A stretch of DNA of 64,000 nucleotides. Source: Ectobius pallidus. Its lineage: Eukaryota; Arthropoda; Insecta; Blattodea; Ectobiidae. Positions within the stretch are counted from its first letter, which is position 1. Each line of letters begins with the position of its first letter. Shown here piece after piece: positions 10,343 to 21,766 of the stretch. Where the stretch lies: positions 97,911,882 to 97,975,881 of the forward strand of contig CAXKWD010000005.1 of assembly GCA_964059195.1 (NCBI GenBank), read 5' to 3'. A program made the translations under genes and the position numbers. The notes beneath the pieces are model-generated. The model worked only from the letters and a program-made list of their open reading frames with translations, was not told the DNA's origin and ran no database searches.

Positions 10343-10906
10343 CGGTCAATGTAAACAATTGGGCATTATTTATAATGCCCGGGCAATTTAAAAAGTTCCC
10401 AATGTGATGTGACAAAATGATAAATTATATAGAAATTAACACTTTGCCCGGGCACTATGAATAATGCTGGAAATTGAATGGGCAATTTGAGAGAATTGTT
10501 ATTCATATTTCTCTACATACAAAAATAAGAGGATATTATATTAAAGTAAATAAATATGAAAAATACGTACGCCTAACAAACAAACAAACAAACAAACAAA
10601 CAAAATACATATACACACAAAATGTCAAATCCAAGAGTTTTTATTTATTAGAGCAGCTTCCACTTTGGTGACATTTCGAGTTACATAGGTTAGGTTATGT
10701 TAGGGAGAATCACACCAGACGCACGTTGCCAAATTCCTGTCAATTTATTAAAGTGACCAGAGAAATTGTAGCAGTATTAATATTGACCGGGCAGTTTAAG
10801 AAATTATCCTAGATTGTCGTAAAATTATTAAATTGCCCGATTTTATCGGTCATTGTTTATAATTAACAAGCATTATGAAAACTGCCCTGAATAATCAGAT
10901 TGACCG
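10343..10906. mobile_element. TA-flanked MITE with CGGTCAAT termini and GGGCA/TGCCC palindromes
   Basis: The left end TACGGTCAATGTAAACAATT matches the reverse-complemented right end TTACGGTCAATCTGATTATT. Removing the outer TA leaves CGGTCAAT inverted ends with TA at 10341-10342 and 10907-10908, as for Tc1/mariner-type insertion. Inside, TTGGGCATT, TGCCCGGGCAATTT, TTGCCCGGGCAC, GGGCAATTT and AATTGCCCG recur in both orientations, so the element can fold extensively. An (AAAC)n tract lies at about 10576-10602. No transposase. Confidence 0.7.
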
Positions 10907-10908
10907 TA

Positions 10909-11516
10909 ACATATATAATAGTCGATTGATTCTGAGTTTACTGGATTGAAATTCGAATTAGACTATTTAACAATATTATTAACTATCATACGTAATTTTC
11001 CCTTAATAAGTGTTGATCGTTATCCTAAGAGTATCAGAAGGATGGATTGTGTTTGAAATGAATTTAGCGTATTTGATACGTATCAAATTTACAAGTACGT
11101 TTCGTAGGATATCAAATGTCTTAACGATAGTTAATCTAGCAATTTAGTCTGGCAAGATGGAAGATTGCGGAATGCCCACCTCTTCGAATGGTTCGCTTTT
11201 TCTAGGTCGGAATGTAAAGAGAGAAAATCGCGAGATTAATTTTCAGGAGAAAAAAGACGCGTGGTTTTCCAATGTAAGATTTTTATAGTTAATAAGTTTC
11301 AAATAAGGATAAAACACTTGCGCTTGATACGCTGATGGTTTGAAACAGGATTCTAAACTTTTTTAAAAATAAGAATATGAATTATTGATCAGTAATGCAT
11401 ACAATTTCTATCGGCAAATAATGAAACTATACAGTGGTACAGATTCAAATAATAGGCTTCAGTTTCTGTTCTGGTGAATAAGCAGACGAGTGATACGTAA
11501 CTTGCTACGAAGTTAA
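10909..11516. other. Unassigned stretch
   Basis: No gene or repeat termini recognised. Confidence 0.5.
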
Positions 11517-11538
11517 TAATGTAATAATAATAATAATG

Positions 11539-11578
<40 letters not shown>

Positions 11579-11672
11579 TAATAATAATCACAATAATAAT
11601 AATAACAATAATAATAATAATAACAATAATAATGCAATATTAATAACAATAACAATAGTAATAATAATACAG
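11517..11672. repeat. (TAA)n / (AAC)n microsatellite
   Basis: About 150 bp of imperfect ATA trinucleotide repeats with occasional C. The Tyr/Ser-rich reading frame on the - strand across it is an artefact of the repeat. Confidence 0.95.
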
Positions 11673-12287
11673 TAATAACAATATTTTATATTAACTGGCA
11701 GAGTTAAAGCCTTAAGGTTTACGCTCAATCAATTCAGTATTACGAAAGAAGTACCGTACTTAATACATTGATGTATACATACAATATATTGATAAATACA
11801 AAATTACACAAAATAGACAAATACAAAAAATATAGCTTTCAATAATGAGAATGAATGAGAAAAAGAAAACTAATAATTCCTGGATAGGTATTCATACAAG
11901 CCAGAGGTGACGCCAGTAATCTTTTTAGGGGGGGGGGCAAATTCAACATAATTCCAAACACAGTTCTTACTTAAAAGGCTAAACTATACAGTAGTCTATA
12001 ATATTAAGAATTAATTTACTATTGTAAACAATAATAGTGATCTTACGACAGTAAATTAAACAACTCTACTGTGAGTTAAATTCTCAATTAGGTTTATCCA
12101 AGTGGTGAGATATGAGGCAGACATCAGTATTTTATTATCAATTGAAAATCGATTTCAAATAAATAAATACATTAATATTCACATAGTTTCCCGATCCCTA
12201 GTTTTGAACGCCAGCTGAATTTGACGAGGCTGCAACGTTTTTAAATTAACAGATTATGTTCGTCTGAGCAACAGCCTTTGTGAAAGG
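11673..12287. other. Unassigned stretch
   Basis: Nothing recognised beyond a G-run near 11927. Confidence 0.5.
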
Positions 12288-13000
12288 TTATTAAGTGCCA
12301 GTATGGTACTTTATACGATTGTGTGAGGGACGGGGAAATGTCTGTCCGTCCGTCTGTCTGTCCGTGTGTCTGTACGCGCTATAACTCAAATACGATTTAT
12401 CGAAATTTCATGAAACCTGTTATATGCATTTATAACGTCCATGGGATATTGATACTGGACCAAATCGGTAAACCGGTACCGGAGTAATACCCAATTTAGT
12501 GCCTATTTTATTGGTAATATATTGGAAAGAATTTATCAAATGCAAATTAGTTATCGTGACAACATATTGTTTTACAGTATTCACATACGGCTTTGAAAGT
12601 TGCAATGCAGTTAGCTATGACAAATAACACTATTGTTTCATGCTTATCAAACTTGATCGTTAAACTGAGCGAGGTGGCCGCGATGGTAACATATTGGACT
12701 CACATTCTGGAGGTCCCTGGTTCAAATCTCGTAGCTGGCCAATTTAACTTTTTATTTTATGTGAGTGTCGGGTGTCAAGATATCACAAATCTGAATAGTT
12801 CTGGTGATGCTGAACGATGTTAATCTGATTTTTTTTAAAAAACTAGACCTTTGTTCTTCCGTAAGCCCTGCATAATGTATCAATTTGGAGCTTCAATCGG
12901 AAATCGATAAAAAAAATAATTTTCTGCATATCATAATTGAAATTATAATAAATTAAACAAAAGCATTATGGCACTTTGTTACATCAGTTTACCTGATTTT
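12288..13000 (+). repeat. TTATTAAGTGCCAG repeat family, copy 3
   Basis: A standard-length copy (713 bp) with head, (TCTG)n tract, one module, the CCGGTACCGGAG block, the tRNA-like module (TGGCCGCGATGG at about 12675 and GGTTCAAATC at about 12720) and the CAGTTTACCTGATTTT end. The tRNA module is again bracketed by AAACTTGAT and AAACTAGACC. CTGGCACTT-type sequence near the right end mirrors AAGTGCCAG at the left. Confidence 0.85.
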
Positions 13001-14023
13001 CTTATAAATACAATAATGCAGAACAGTAATAATAACTTATATACTTGCTAAACACAGTATTAAATATGTATATTTTTTATTCTGTCTGTAACGACCGCAG
13101 ATTGTCAGAGACAAAGAGTAGGTCTACCAAAAAATTAATGAGGCCATAAGGCATTCCAGCCCCCCCTCCCCCGTCCCTTCCTGATGTCCATGAAGTAAGT
13201 ATTATTATTAACGTTTGAAACAAACAAGCAAGTCAAATGTCACTCGTGATAACAGAATGACAATACAGTGTTTTGAATTATGAGTAAATAGCCTAAGCAA
13301 CACTTCATAATTGAATAGTGCAGGTAGCGAACATTATAAAATTAAAGAAAACAAGTGGACTCTGGGAAGATTGTGTTCTTCCGTAGCTCAAGCCTATGCA
13401 TTTAGGTGACCTATAAACTTTCCGCTTACCTCCAGGGGTGCGCGTATCTCCAGTTGAATATAGTTCTTTCTAAAACATTAAAGCCTCGCCTCACTCCACC
13501 GTCGAGAAACCCGAGTCCCTTCCTAATGAGGGTCGATCATTGTTTGCTAACTCCAGAGTCATTGTATTTAGAAAGTAAACATTCTTCTAATGTGGTGCCG
13601 ACGACAATCTTTTACACCTGGGTCGGAAATAATAAAGATATATTATACACTAACACAACGGGTGCAACTATTCAACACGATACACGACAATGGACTGAAC
13701 AATCTCCAGAAGAGACAGAAACCTGACAGTGATACTTCTAGGACAATTGTTCACTAATCCGTACAGTTACATAGCAGGAGGAAATGTTATCTGAGTAACT
13801 CCAAGAACTGAAGCTACGTGTTTTGGAAAGAACTATACTAATGATCTACCTACAACCTACATCGCCGTCGCCGTCGCCGTCGCTTCCATATCAACATCAA
13901 GTATCCCTCCCAATTCGCACGCTCCACCATCATTCGATAGTGCCTACCAAAGTGGCACCTAGTGTCAAAATGTAGATTCCGAAGTTAATACATCGCCTTA
14001 CAGATGGCAGTACAGTAGCCTAT
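13001..14023. other. Unassigned stretch
   Basis: It holds a 106-codon frame at 13406-13726 with no recognisable domain and biased, unconvincing composition, and a (CCGTCG)n-like run near 13861. I cannot support a gene here. Confidence 0.4.
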
Positions 14024-14031
14024 ATAATAAA

Positions 14032-14945
14032 TAGGGACCGGATTCCTATGTTTTTACCTATTTTTTCCTTGCTTCCAAAACAAAAAGCGCTCATACACTT
14101 TTTCGAATCATGTCCATAGGATTCACCCACATTAATTCTGTGGCACCTAAAAATACCTAAATGGGGTATAAAAACCTAAATATACCTAAACGGGATATAA
14201 AACCTAAAATATCTCATTTAGGCTACTTTTTTGTCTTTTTTGTTTGTCAGTTGAGAAATCGACATTTTGCGGAGAGACAATATTTTTTGTCGGGTTGAAA
14301 TTAATACCACCAGCGTTTCGTTCAACCCATTGTCGTCTAGGATGGACAGAATCAAGAGGAAGTGTAAGAGTACCGGCATATACCCTTAGATTTCTGTGTT
14401 TTAAAGCGCTTGTTTGCCTTTAGTACTTCCCTGTTATTCATACTGAGTGGTCACACTCTGAGTTTTAAGAAGATGTGTTAATTATGCCCAAGCAAATGAA
14501 ATCGAGTTTATTCCGGCAGTGGATTGGCGGCGACCTGAATTTCTTCTTCTTCTTCGGTTATTTTATGACATTGCACCCCGTGGGTTTCTACATGTGCTCT
14601 GTATATGCTGTATATGACAGACGTCATTCAATACAACTCACAGTTGAGAATCTTGAAAGATATTTAGTGATATACTGTAACCAGGAAATGTGAGGTAATC
14701 TTATTTTCACGGCTTCTTTTGATTTTTTATACTTTCTTTCTTCAATTGTGTAATATTGTCGTAAAGCAAGTTTACACAAATTTAAGTCAATCTTGTTAAG
14801 TTAAACTTTACAAGTGTTATGTATTCAATCCAATGTAGCACATTCAAATTCATTAAAACAATTATTCTACCCAAAAACGATATTTTGGACAAAAAACCTA
14901 AAAAAAATATTTCATCTAATGGAAAACCTAAAAATCCGGTCCCTA
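14032..14945. mobile_element. hAT-like non-autonomous element, TIR TAGGGACCGGAT, TSD ATAATAAA
   Basis: A 914 bp element with TAGGGACCGGAT at the left and ATCCGGTCCCTA at the right. ATAATAAA precedes it (14024-14031) and follows it (14946-14953): an exact 8 bp target duplication, the hAT hallmark. CCTAAA repeats are concentrated at both ends (14130-14215 and 14898-14933). A 72-codon frame at 14475-14693 has no transposase motif. A partial second copy of the right end lies at 55919-56150 in inverse orientation. Confidence 0.88.
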
Positions 14946-15105
14946 ATAATAAAGTTCTGCAATAACTTTACCTTTATATTTGTTCAATAAACTTGAGACA
15001 TTTCTGTCAATAATTGCTTCTCTTTACCTAAAAAAAATACGACTAATTTTCAGGTAACAGGTAAAATAAGAATATTTTCACTGTAATGATCACTATTGTG
15101 TGAAG

Positions 15106-15925
15106 CAGTGGCGGCTCGTAGGTAAAATTTGTGGGGGGGGGGTGCTCCAGAAATTGTTTAGCTTTTGTTTTAAAATTGACTATATATAAAAAGAAAATGT
15201 ATTGAGAAACTTGATAAAACCCTAAAATAATAAAATTAAAGATTATTACTTACTTTAATCTAAATTGTTACAGTTCAAGCTTGTAATATTCATTTAAAAA
15301 TGAAATCCAATCTTCTTTTTTTAATTTCCGCGAAAAGATCAGTAATTTTCTCATTGATCTGCCATGGTTAAAGTTTTCTGTTCAATAAAAGAAAAAAAAA
15401 TGAATCAAATAGAATAGCTGGAAACAAGATAATAATCTAATTCTACACTTCATCACATTCAAGAATATGGTACAGGGTTTTTAAGCACAACACATGTGGA
15501 GAAAAAATAAATAAATAAATAAATAAAAAATAAATAAATAAATAAATAAAAAATAAAAAAAATAATAATAATAACAAAAGCACTACCTTCCACCAATACG
15601 TCAGTTATGGTACTGTGAAAGCCACAGTGCTCTCTCTCCCTCGCAGCCGGTGTGCTGGCCGTGGCATGCTTCTTCCTGTGTCCACATGCACACAACAGTC
15701 AAAACACCTTGCCGCTGGAATTGTGAAGCGCACAGTCCCATAGAAAGATTTTATGTTTAATAAACTAGGGGATGGCTATCGGCATTAAGCTTAAGGATTA
15801 TATCTTGTACAAGTATAAAGAAAGAATTAAAGAAAAAAGGACTCATTATATTAAATGTTATCGATAATATCAAGTGGAAATAGAGGGTGCTGCAGTTCCA
15901 CAGTGCTTATACATGAGCCGCCACT
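15106..15925 (+). mobile_element. MITE family CAGTGGCGGCTCGT, copy A
   Basis: Starts CAGTGGCGGCTCGTAGG and ends CATGAGCCGCCACT, so the ends are inverted repeats. It shares its body with the adjacent copy B: GGTGCTCCAGAAA..., CACATTCAAGAATATGGTA, GAAGCGCACAGT, GGACTCATTATATTAAATG. An (AAAT)n tract lies at about 15503-15566. No coding domain. Confidence 0.75.
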
Positions 15926-15928
15926 AAT

Positions 15929-16797
15929 AGTGGCTCGAAGCTACAATTAGTGGGGGTGATGCTCCAGAAAATTGTTAGCCTTTGCTTTAAAATTGTGTAA
16001 AAGGAAAGAAAGATATAAAAAGAAAATTTACACTTTATCACATTCAAGAATATGGTAGGCCTATGTGTACACAATTGTTTAAAGCACAACACATGCATAG
16101 TAAAAGAAAGAAAAAAAAATATATTGTTGGTGCCATTTTAAGAAGACCTCATCCCAAAGCATTCTCTATCTACAAAAGAATATAATAGCATTGTTCCCTA
16201 ATCCGAAAATCTGCACCGACATTGACACTGACAAAGAACAGGTGCTCTTCTAGTCGTGTGGGTTTTCCTCGTGTTGCTGCTGTCATTCACTACTTCTTAA
16301 GTGAAGTAAATGCTGTGGTATGTATTTGGCAAATTGTACTGGACTGCAGACAAGTGTGAATATGCCTAACTACCATTCTATTCACTGACTGACAGGTCAA
16401 AGAGGATTAGAGTGGCAGCAGGTAGAGGCAGTACTTGGGAAAAGAGTCTTTAAAATTTCGCACCCACAATACCTTCCACAGCATGCCAGGGTTGGCACTG
16501 TGGGAGCAACAGTGCTCTCTCTCCCTCACAGCCTCACATGCAGATTCCTATGTGTGCATGCGCACAACAGTCAAACACTACACTGCTAGAACTGTGAAGC
16601 GCACAGTTCCACACAAAGATTTTTGTATCTTTTTCATAAACTGGGAGATAGCTAATGACATTAAGCTTAAGGGTTATTTGTGTAAGTATAAAGAAATAAT
16701 TAAAGAAAAAAAGGACTCATTATATTAAATGTTATCAATGATGTCAAGTGGAAATAGGGAGTGCTGTAGTTTTACAGTGCCTATACACGAGCCACCA
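15929..16797 (+). mobile_element. MITE family CAGTGGCGGCTCGT, copy B
   Basis: Lies head-to-tail directly after copy A. It begins AGTGGCTCGAAGC and ends ACACGAGCCACCA, with diverged but recognisable ends. Relative to copy A it carries GGTAGGCCTATG where A has GGTACAGG (16053-16064), one of the apparent GGCCTA insertions. No coding domain. Confidence 0.7.
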
Positions 16798-16914
16798 ATG
16801 GGTATCAATATAATTTAAAACATTATTTAGTTGTTCTGTGTGACAGAACAATATATGATGTTATCCAGAATAAATTATTTTAATAGTTAAAATAGATGGA
16901 TAAGAAGAGGTGGA

Positions 16915-17752
16915 AGTAGTAATGGGCTGCGTTTGTTCAGGTTTACGCCATCACTCAAGTGTTAGGTCCAATCTAACAACCCCCCTTCCCGACGCCCAGC
17001 GTCGGTTTGCGTACGTACGCGTCTGCAGTTATGTCCTTTTGCCAACGACGTCAGGAAACACACTCTTACGCAAGGCTTTTTAGCAATGTTGTTAAGCCCT
17101 TTTGCCAACGACGTCAGGAAACACACTCTTACGCAAGGCTTTTTACCAATTTGTTACGCCCTTATGCCATGGACGTTTGGATACACACTCTTACGCAAGG
17201 GCTTTTAATTGTTGTTGTTACGCCCTTATACCATAGACGCCTGGGTACGCACTCTTACGCGAGGGTTTTTTTTTCGGGACGTTCTAATTATGCACTCTTG
17301 CGCAAGGCCTTAAGGAACATCTGAAAGAGATTTTGAGTCTTCCGCCGTGACGTCAACACTTCCCATACATAACGCCATTACTCCACCCTTATGACGTCAT
17401 AACCCTCGCGTAAGAGTGCGTACCCAGGCGTCTATGTTATTAGGGCGTAACAACAACAATTAAAAGCCCTTGCGTAAGAGTGTGTATCCAAACTTCCATG
17501 GCATAAGGGCGTAACAAATTGGTAAAAAGCCTTGCGTAAGAGTGTGTTTCCTGACGTCGTTGGCAAAAGGGCTTAACAACATTGCTAAAAAGCCTTGCGT
17601 AAGAGTGTGTTTCCTGACGTCGTTGGCAAAAGGACATAACTGCGGACGCGTACGTACGCAAACCGACGCTGGGCGTCGGGGAGGGGGTTGTTAGATTGGA
17701 CCTAACACTTGAGTGATGGCGTAAACCTGAACAAACGCAGCCCATTACTACT
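16915..17752. mobile_element. 838 bp fold-back element with tandem-repeat arms, TSD GGTGGA
   Basis: Two near-identical 352 bp arms (16915-17266 and 17401-17752) are inverted around a 134 bp centre. Each arm contains four tandem units of about 60-66 bp built on ACACACTCTTACGCAAGG and a TTACGCCCTTAT/GTCCTTTTGCC block, followed outward by GTACGTACGC, GACGCCCAGCGTC and CAACCCCC motifs. GGTGGA at 16909-16914 and 17753-17758 is an exact 6 bp target duplication. The reading frames at 17007-17324 and 17440-17745 encode the same repeated peptide in the two arms and simply mirror the tandem repeats. Foldback-type architecture, superfamily unknown. Confidence 0.85.
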
Positions 17753-18370
17753 GGTGGACTAATTCCTTGGTCTCCATGCTCGCCTGACCTGAATCCACTA
17801 GATTTTTATTTGTGGCAACATCAAAAAAATCTTGTGTATGCACCACTACATATTTTTTAATCAACTTCTGATATAGTATAGGCCTATTCATTGGCAAACC
17901 CTGTCACTGCAATATGACCGCTTATTCTACATCAAAATTCAAAGTGAGAAAATAATATTTTCCATGTTGAGCATAGAGAAAGTTATTTGACTGTATCACA
18001 TTGTGCTTTATTTTCATGGATTTCATTCTTCAAGAAGTACCGGTATTTTCACAAATGTATTACATCGATAGCATCAGAATTTGTTAAAGCCCAGTATTAT
18101 ATAGTTCCCAAAGCCCTATGTGAACACTGTAAACAATACACTGTTATCATGATAATTGAATTGCATTTCATTTTTTCAGTATAATATTTTCTAAAATTAT
18201 ATAACTTTTGAAGGGAAGGAGTGGCTTAACTGGGTATGTGTGCAACATTTTTGCAAATTGGTCAAGAAATGTATATTTGTATAGCCTAAGGAACATACAC
18301 ACCCACATACATACAAACACACTTTCCATTTGGCTTGGTTGCAAGACTCACTGTTTGTTTGTTTGTTTTG

Positions 18371-18510
18371 TTATGAAAACATGTAACAGCAGAACTCTCA
18401 AACTTTGCCTATGTCACACTTCTTTTGTCACACTTCTTTTGTCACACTTCTATTTTGTTATGTAAACATGTGACAGGAGAACTCTCAAGCTGTGCCTCAT
18501 TTCACATTTC
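18371..18510 (+). repeat. Tandem duplication with TGTCACACTTCTTT triplet
   Basis: ATGAAAACATGTAACAGCAG (about 18373) recurs diverged as ATGTAAACATGTGACAGGAG (about 18460). Between them TGTCACACTTCTTT is repeated three times. A local duplication with no coding role. Confidence 0.6.
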
Positions 18511-18699
18511 GAACTTTTTCCGTGGATTTTCCAAAAATTTTCTTTCATACAAACCTAGTCCTGACAATTACGAACACCAATAAAACTACTAAATGAATTA
18601 TGTGCTGCTACGTGGACATACAGATTGAAAGTGAAATGATAAAAATGAACCATAGAATTACACTTGAATGCAAATAATGCGTAACAATTAAAAGATTAG

Positions 18700-18992
18700 T
18701 AATTCTATAAACATCCAGCTTCAGGGTGCATTCAATGATTAGAGTGCACTGTCCTGAAAGAAATGACCTCAGATTCGAGTTCTAGACTCAACCCCCCTGC
18801 ATAGTGAGTTTCATCCAAATCGAGCAATTTTTCCCATCCAGACCTACATTCATGATCTCTTTTCCATCCACCTATGTTAAAAATTTCAGATCTCTTCGTG
18901 AGACATCGGGTATACTCAGCGATGTTCGTCTCTCGCAGTCTAAACTTTCACAAAGACTTCAAAATTAGGAAAACCGTTTCTTTATTATATAA
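18700..18992 (-). mobile_element. Helitron-type fragment, 5' portion
   Basis: Read on the - strand it contains TTATATAATAAAGAAACGG, AGAGATCTGAAATTTTTAAC, GATGAAACTCACTATGCAGG and GAACTCGAATCTGAGGTC in the order seen in the elements at 7914-10227. The 3' hairpin is missing. Confidence 0.6.
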
Positions 18993-19119
18993 GGCCTAAG
19001 TGAAATGAACACAATGAACAAATATTCTATTTTATTTTTGCTTACAATTTTCATAGCTCTGAACCACAAACATTTTTAATAAACTGCCAGTGTAAATTTC
19101 TTAAAAGTCCTGGATTCAA

Positions 19120-19155
19120 TTAATAATGGTGGGCAAAGCCACGGGCACCATCTAT
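19120..19155 (+). mobile_element. Degenerate Helitron 3' terminus
   Basis: TGGTGGGCAAAGCCACGGGC then ACCATCTA is a mutated version of the GCGGGCGAAGCCGCGGGC-CTAG terminus. Body sequence is not recognisable. Confidence 0.4.
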
Positions 19156-19384
19156 AATATTATTGATAGTTTAACCATGGAAGTATCGCAGACAATAAAA
19201 ATCCAAACAAACCATTCCTTCCCTTGAAAAATTATATAATTTCTGAAAATTACACTGAATTTATCAAATAAAATTCACATCATATTCATCTGTCAACAAA
19301 CAGTTGAGAAACGATATGTATTATCCACCGCTGTCTCGAGAAGTACACACGAGTAATACAGTCTAGAAGGCAGTGGTATTATCA

Positions 19385-19623
19385 TGTTCACAGTTAGGTT
19401 TGGAGTTGCATAATCGAATCTGAGATCGTTTTCCGGCGCTTTCTAATCGTGGAATGTACTCTGAAGCCGAAATTTTAGCTGTTTCGTTAATTATTATTGG
19501 TTTAGTTTATGATGATTCACAGGCAAGTGTTAATAAATTAATAAATATAATGCTCTAATAATTATTATACTCTTAATTTTTAATTTTTCAGTTATCGTGG
19601 GCGAAGCCGCATGCACCTGCTAG
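19385..19623 (+). mobile_element. Helitron-type fragment, 3' portion
   Basis: Contains AATCGAATCTGAGATCG, TCTAATCGTGGAATGTACTC, GAAGCCGAAATTTTAGC and the terminus TTATCGTGGGCGAAGCCGC-ATGCACCTGCTAG, followed by host T. The 5' half is absent. Confidence 0.7.
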
Positions 19624-19789
19624 TTAGCTACAAACTAAATAGACTAGCCAGGATAATAATTTTGATATTATTGTATTCTGCTAATTATACGGGAAGTGAC
19701 TACTTTACTTATTTGACTTTATGAATAAAAAGTGTTCTACAAGGTACTACAGTGTTATACATGAATGAATGAATTAATTAATGAAATTA

Positions 19790-21560
19790 GCCGTGAATAC
19801 ATCCCTTAAGTGCCATGTCCTCCTGCTTGTGCAGGGAATGGCTCGGTAAACTTTAACTTCTTAAGTGAGCAAGTCCTAAGGAGTTTTTGTTCGACACTTG
19901 TCACACTTCCACTAGTCTCTGATGTGTAGTCATGGGTGACCCAGTAGTTTCCATCTTTCCCTGTCTTTTGCAACTCGTGACCACTGTCCTCCTGCTACCA
20001 TTTTGAAATGGTCAGCCCACCTGGTTCGTTGTCGTCCTACATGCCTCCGTCCTGATCGTGGATCCCACATGGTGATTCAGTGTGTCCATCTACATTGATC
20101 CATCCGTGCCACATGAACCCCTCATTTCCATTTCTGGGTTAATGCTTTCGTGACCATGTCACACATGCCTGTTCTTCTGCATATCTCTTAATTTCTAATC
20201 TTATCTCTCAGTGGTACTTGAAGAATTTTTCTCTCCATCCATCGTTGGCAGGTCTGGAGTGCCTGTTTTTGCCTTCCATTCAGAGACCATGTTTGGCAGC
20301 CGTATGTCATAGTTGGTATGACACTTTTCTCCAATACCTCAGATTTCGTACTTATTTTCTGCTTCCTATCCATCAGTATAAATTTTAAAGACCAGAATTT
20401 CTTCCATGCCAGACCTATCCTCCTTTTAATTTCTTTCTGTGTGCTTGTATGGGGAGACATATTTTGTCCTAAATAAACCTATTCTTGTACATATTCTAGG
20501 GGTATCTGTTTAAATGGCTTGGCTCTTCTGCAGCATTTGTCATTACTTTTGTTTTAGTGGTGTTTATCGTTAGACCTGCCTTTCTGCTGACTGTATCTAT
20601 GACCTTGAGCATTTCTTCTAATACCTGTGCAGATTTGGCTACCACTATGATGTCCTCGGCAAACCTGAGATATGTGAGTTGTTGGCCATCTACGCGTATG
20701 TTGATTCCATACTCTGGTTTCCATTCTATTTTCCTGAACTGGTGCTCTAACAGGCTGGTGAATAGTTTAGGTGACAGGGGGATCACCTTGCTTTACTCCC
20801 CTTTCTATCTTGAACTCCTTTCCCTCTCTGTCTGTCCTTATGTTGGCCTTGCTGTTGTTGTACATTTTTCTCCGGATTCGGACATATTTGGTTGGAACTC
20901 CCTGTTGGAGTAGTGCTCCTAATAATTATTCATGTTCCATGGAGTCAAATGCCTTGTTGTAGTCCATAAAGGAGATGTAGATTTGTTGGTTGAACTCTTG
21001 CATCTTTTCTATCAATTGATTTACAGCTTGGAGATGATCCGTTGTGCTAAATCCTGTCCTAAAGCTTGCTTGTTCCACTGGTTGGTTTGCGTCAAGCATT
21101 TTCGTTAGTCTTCTGGTAATGATCTTCATAAACAGCTTGTATAAACTGGATGAAAGACTGATTGGTCTGTAGTTATTGATGTTATCCCATGCTCCTTTCT
21201 TGTGCAGTAAGATGATTGTGATCGTTTCCCATTCTGTTCGCATTTCTTCAGATACGATTATCTTGTTGAACAGTTCCATGATTGCTGGTATTAGACCTTC
21301 TAGTCCTATTTTTAGATGTTCATTGTATATGCCATCTTCACCGGGACACTTGTTACTTTTCAGTTCGTTTATTGCTGTTCTTACTTCACTTGAAAGGATG
21401 TGTGGGATGTCATCTGTGTTTCCAATTCCTACACTAGGGTCATAGGTTGAACTTTTTGATATGTTGCTTGTGTATAGTTTACTGTAGAACCCTGTGGCTT
21501 GTGTTAGGATCTAGTCTCTTGAAGTCTGCCTTTTCCCCATGTTGTCTTGCATTCCTAATA
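19790..21560 (-). pseudogene. RTE-like LINE reverse transcriptase, interrupted
   Basis: Read on the - strand, the order is LKSNKCPGEDGIYNEHLK (about 21350), then RT fingers/palm (INNYRPISLSSSLYKLFMKI and SFMDYNKAFDSMEHE, 20926-21279). Next comes the YLRFAEDIIVVAK block (20496-20786; the usual FADD reads FAED), then IGLAWKKFWSLK...MTYGCQTWSLN (20188-20460). Last is a C-terminal GRQRTRWADHFKMVAGGQWS and VAKDRERWKLLGH (about 19935-20060). This domain order and the C-terminal GR-RW/W-VA-DR motifs are typical of RTE-type LINEs. At least three frame or stop interruptions split it, so it is dead. No endonuclease region was recognised, so it is 5' truncated. Confidence 0.8.
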
Positions 21561-21766
21561 TCCAATGCTTCCCCTCTGCCATCTGTTTTTGTTTACTGTG
21601 CTACTCTGTGAGCAGCAAGCTTTTAATTCTAATAGTTGATTGTTAAACAGATTGCTTCATTATTATTCACTATGCTTTCTAGGCAGTATTTAATGCAATT
21701 TCATTTCCATTTGTAAATATTCTTACATATGTAAGTTATTATATAACCTTTCCCTTCAAAAACATA

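Noticed and set aside
11389..11655. Tyr-rich 88-codon frame
   Set aside because: Translation of the (TAA)n microsatellite.
13406..13726. 106-codon frame as a possible small gene
   Set aside because: No domain, no splice or promoter context, and composition like the surrounding non-coding DNA.
17007..17745. Two frames of about 100 codons with repeated QETHSYARL
   Set aside because: They are mirror translations of the tandem units in the two arms of the fold-back element, not a gene with peptide repeats.
16915..17752. CRISPR-like array because of regularly spaced repeats
   Set aside because: Units are contiguous tandem repeats with no unique spacers, in an animal genome and inside an inverted-repeat element.
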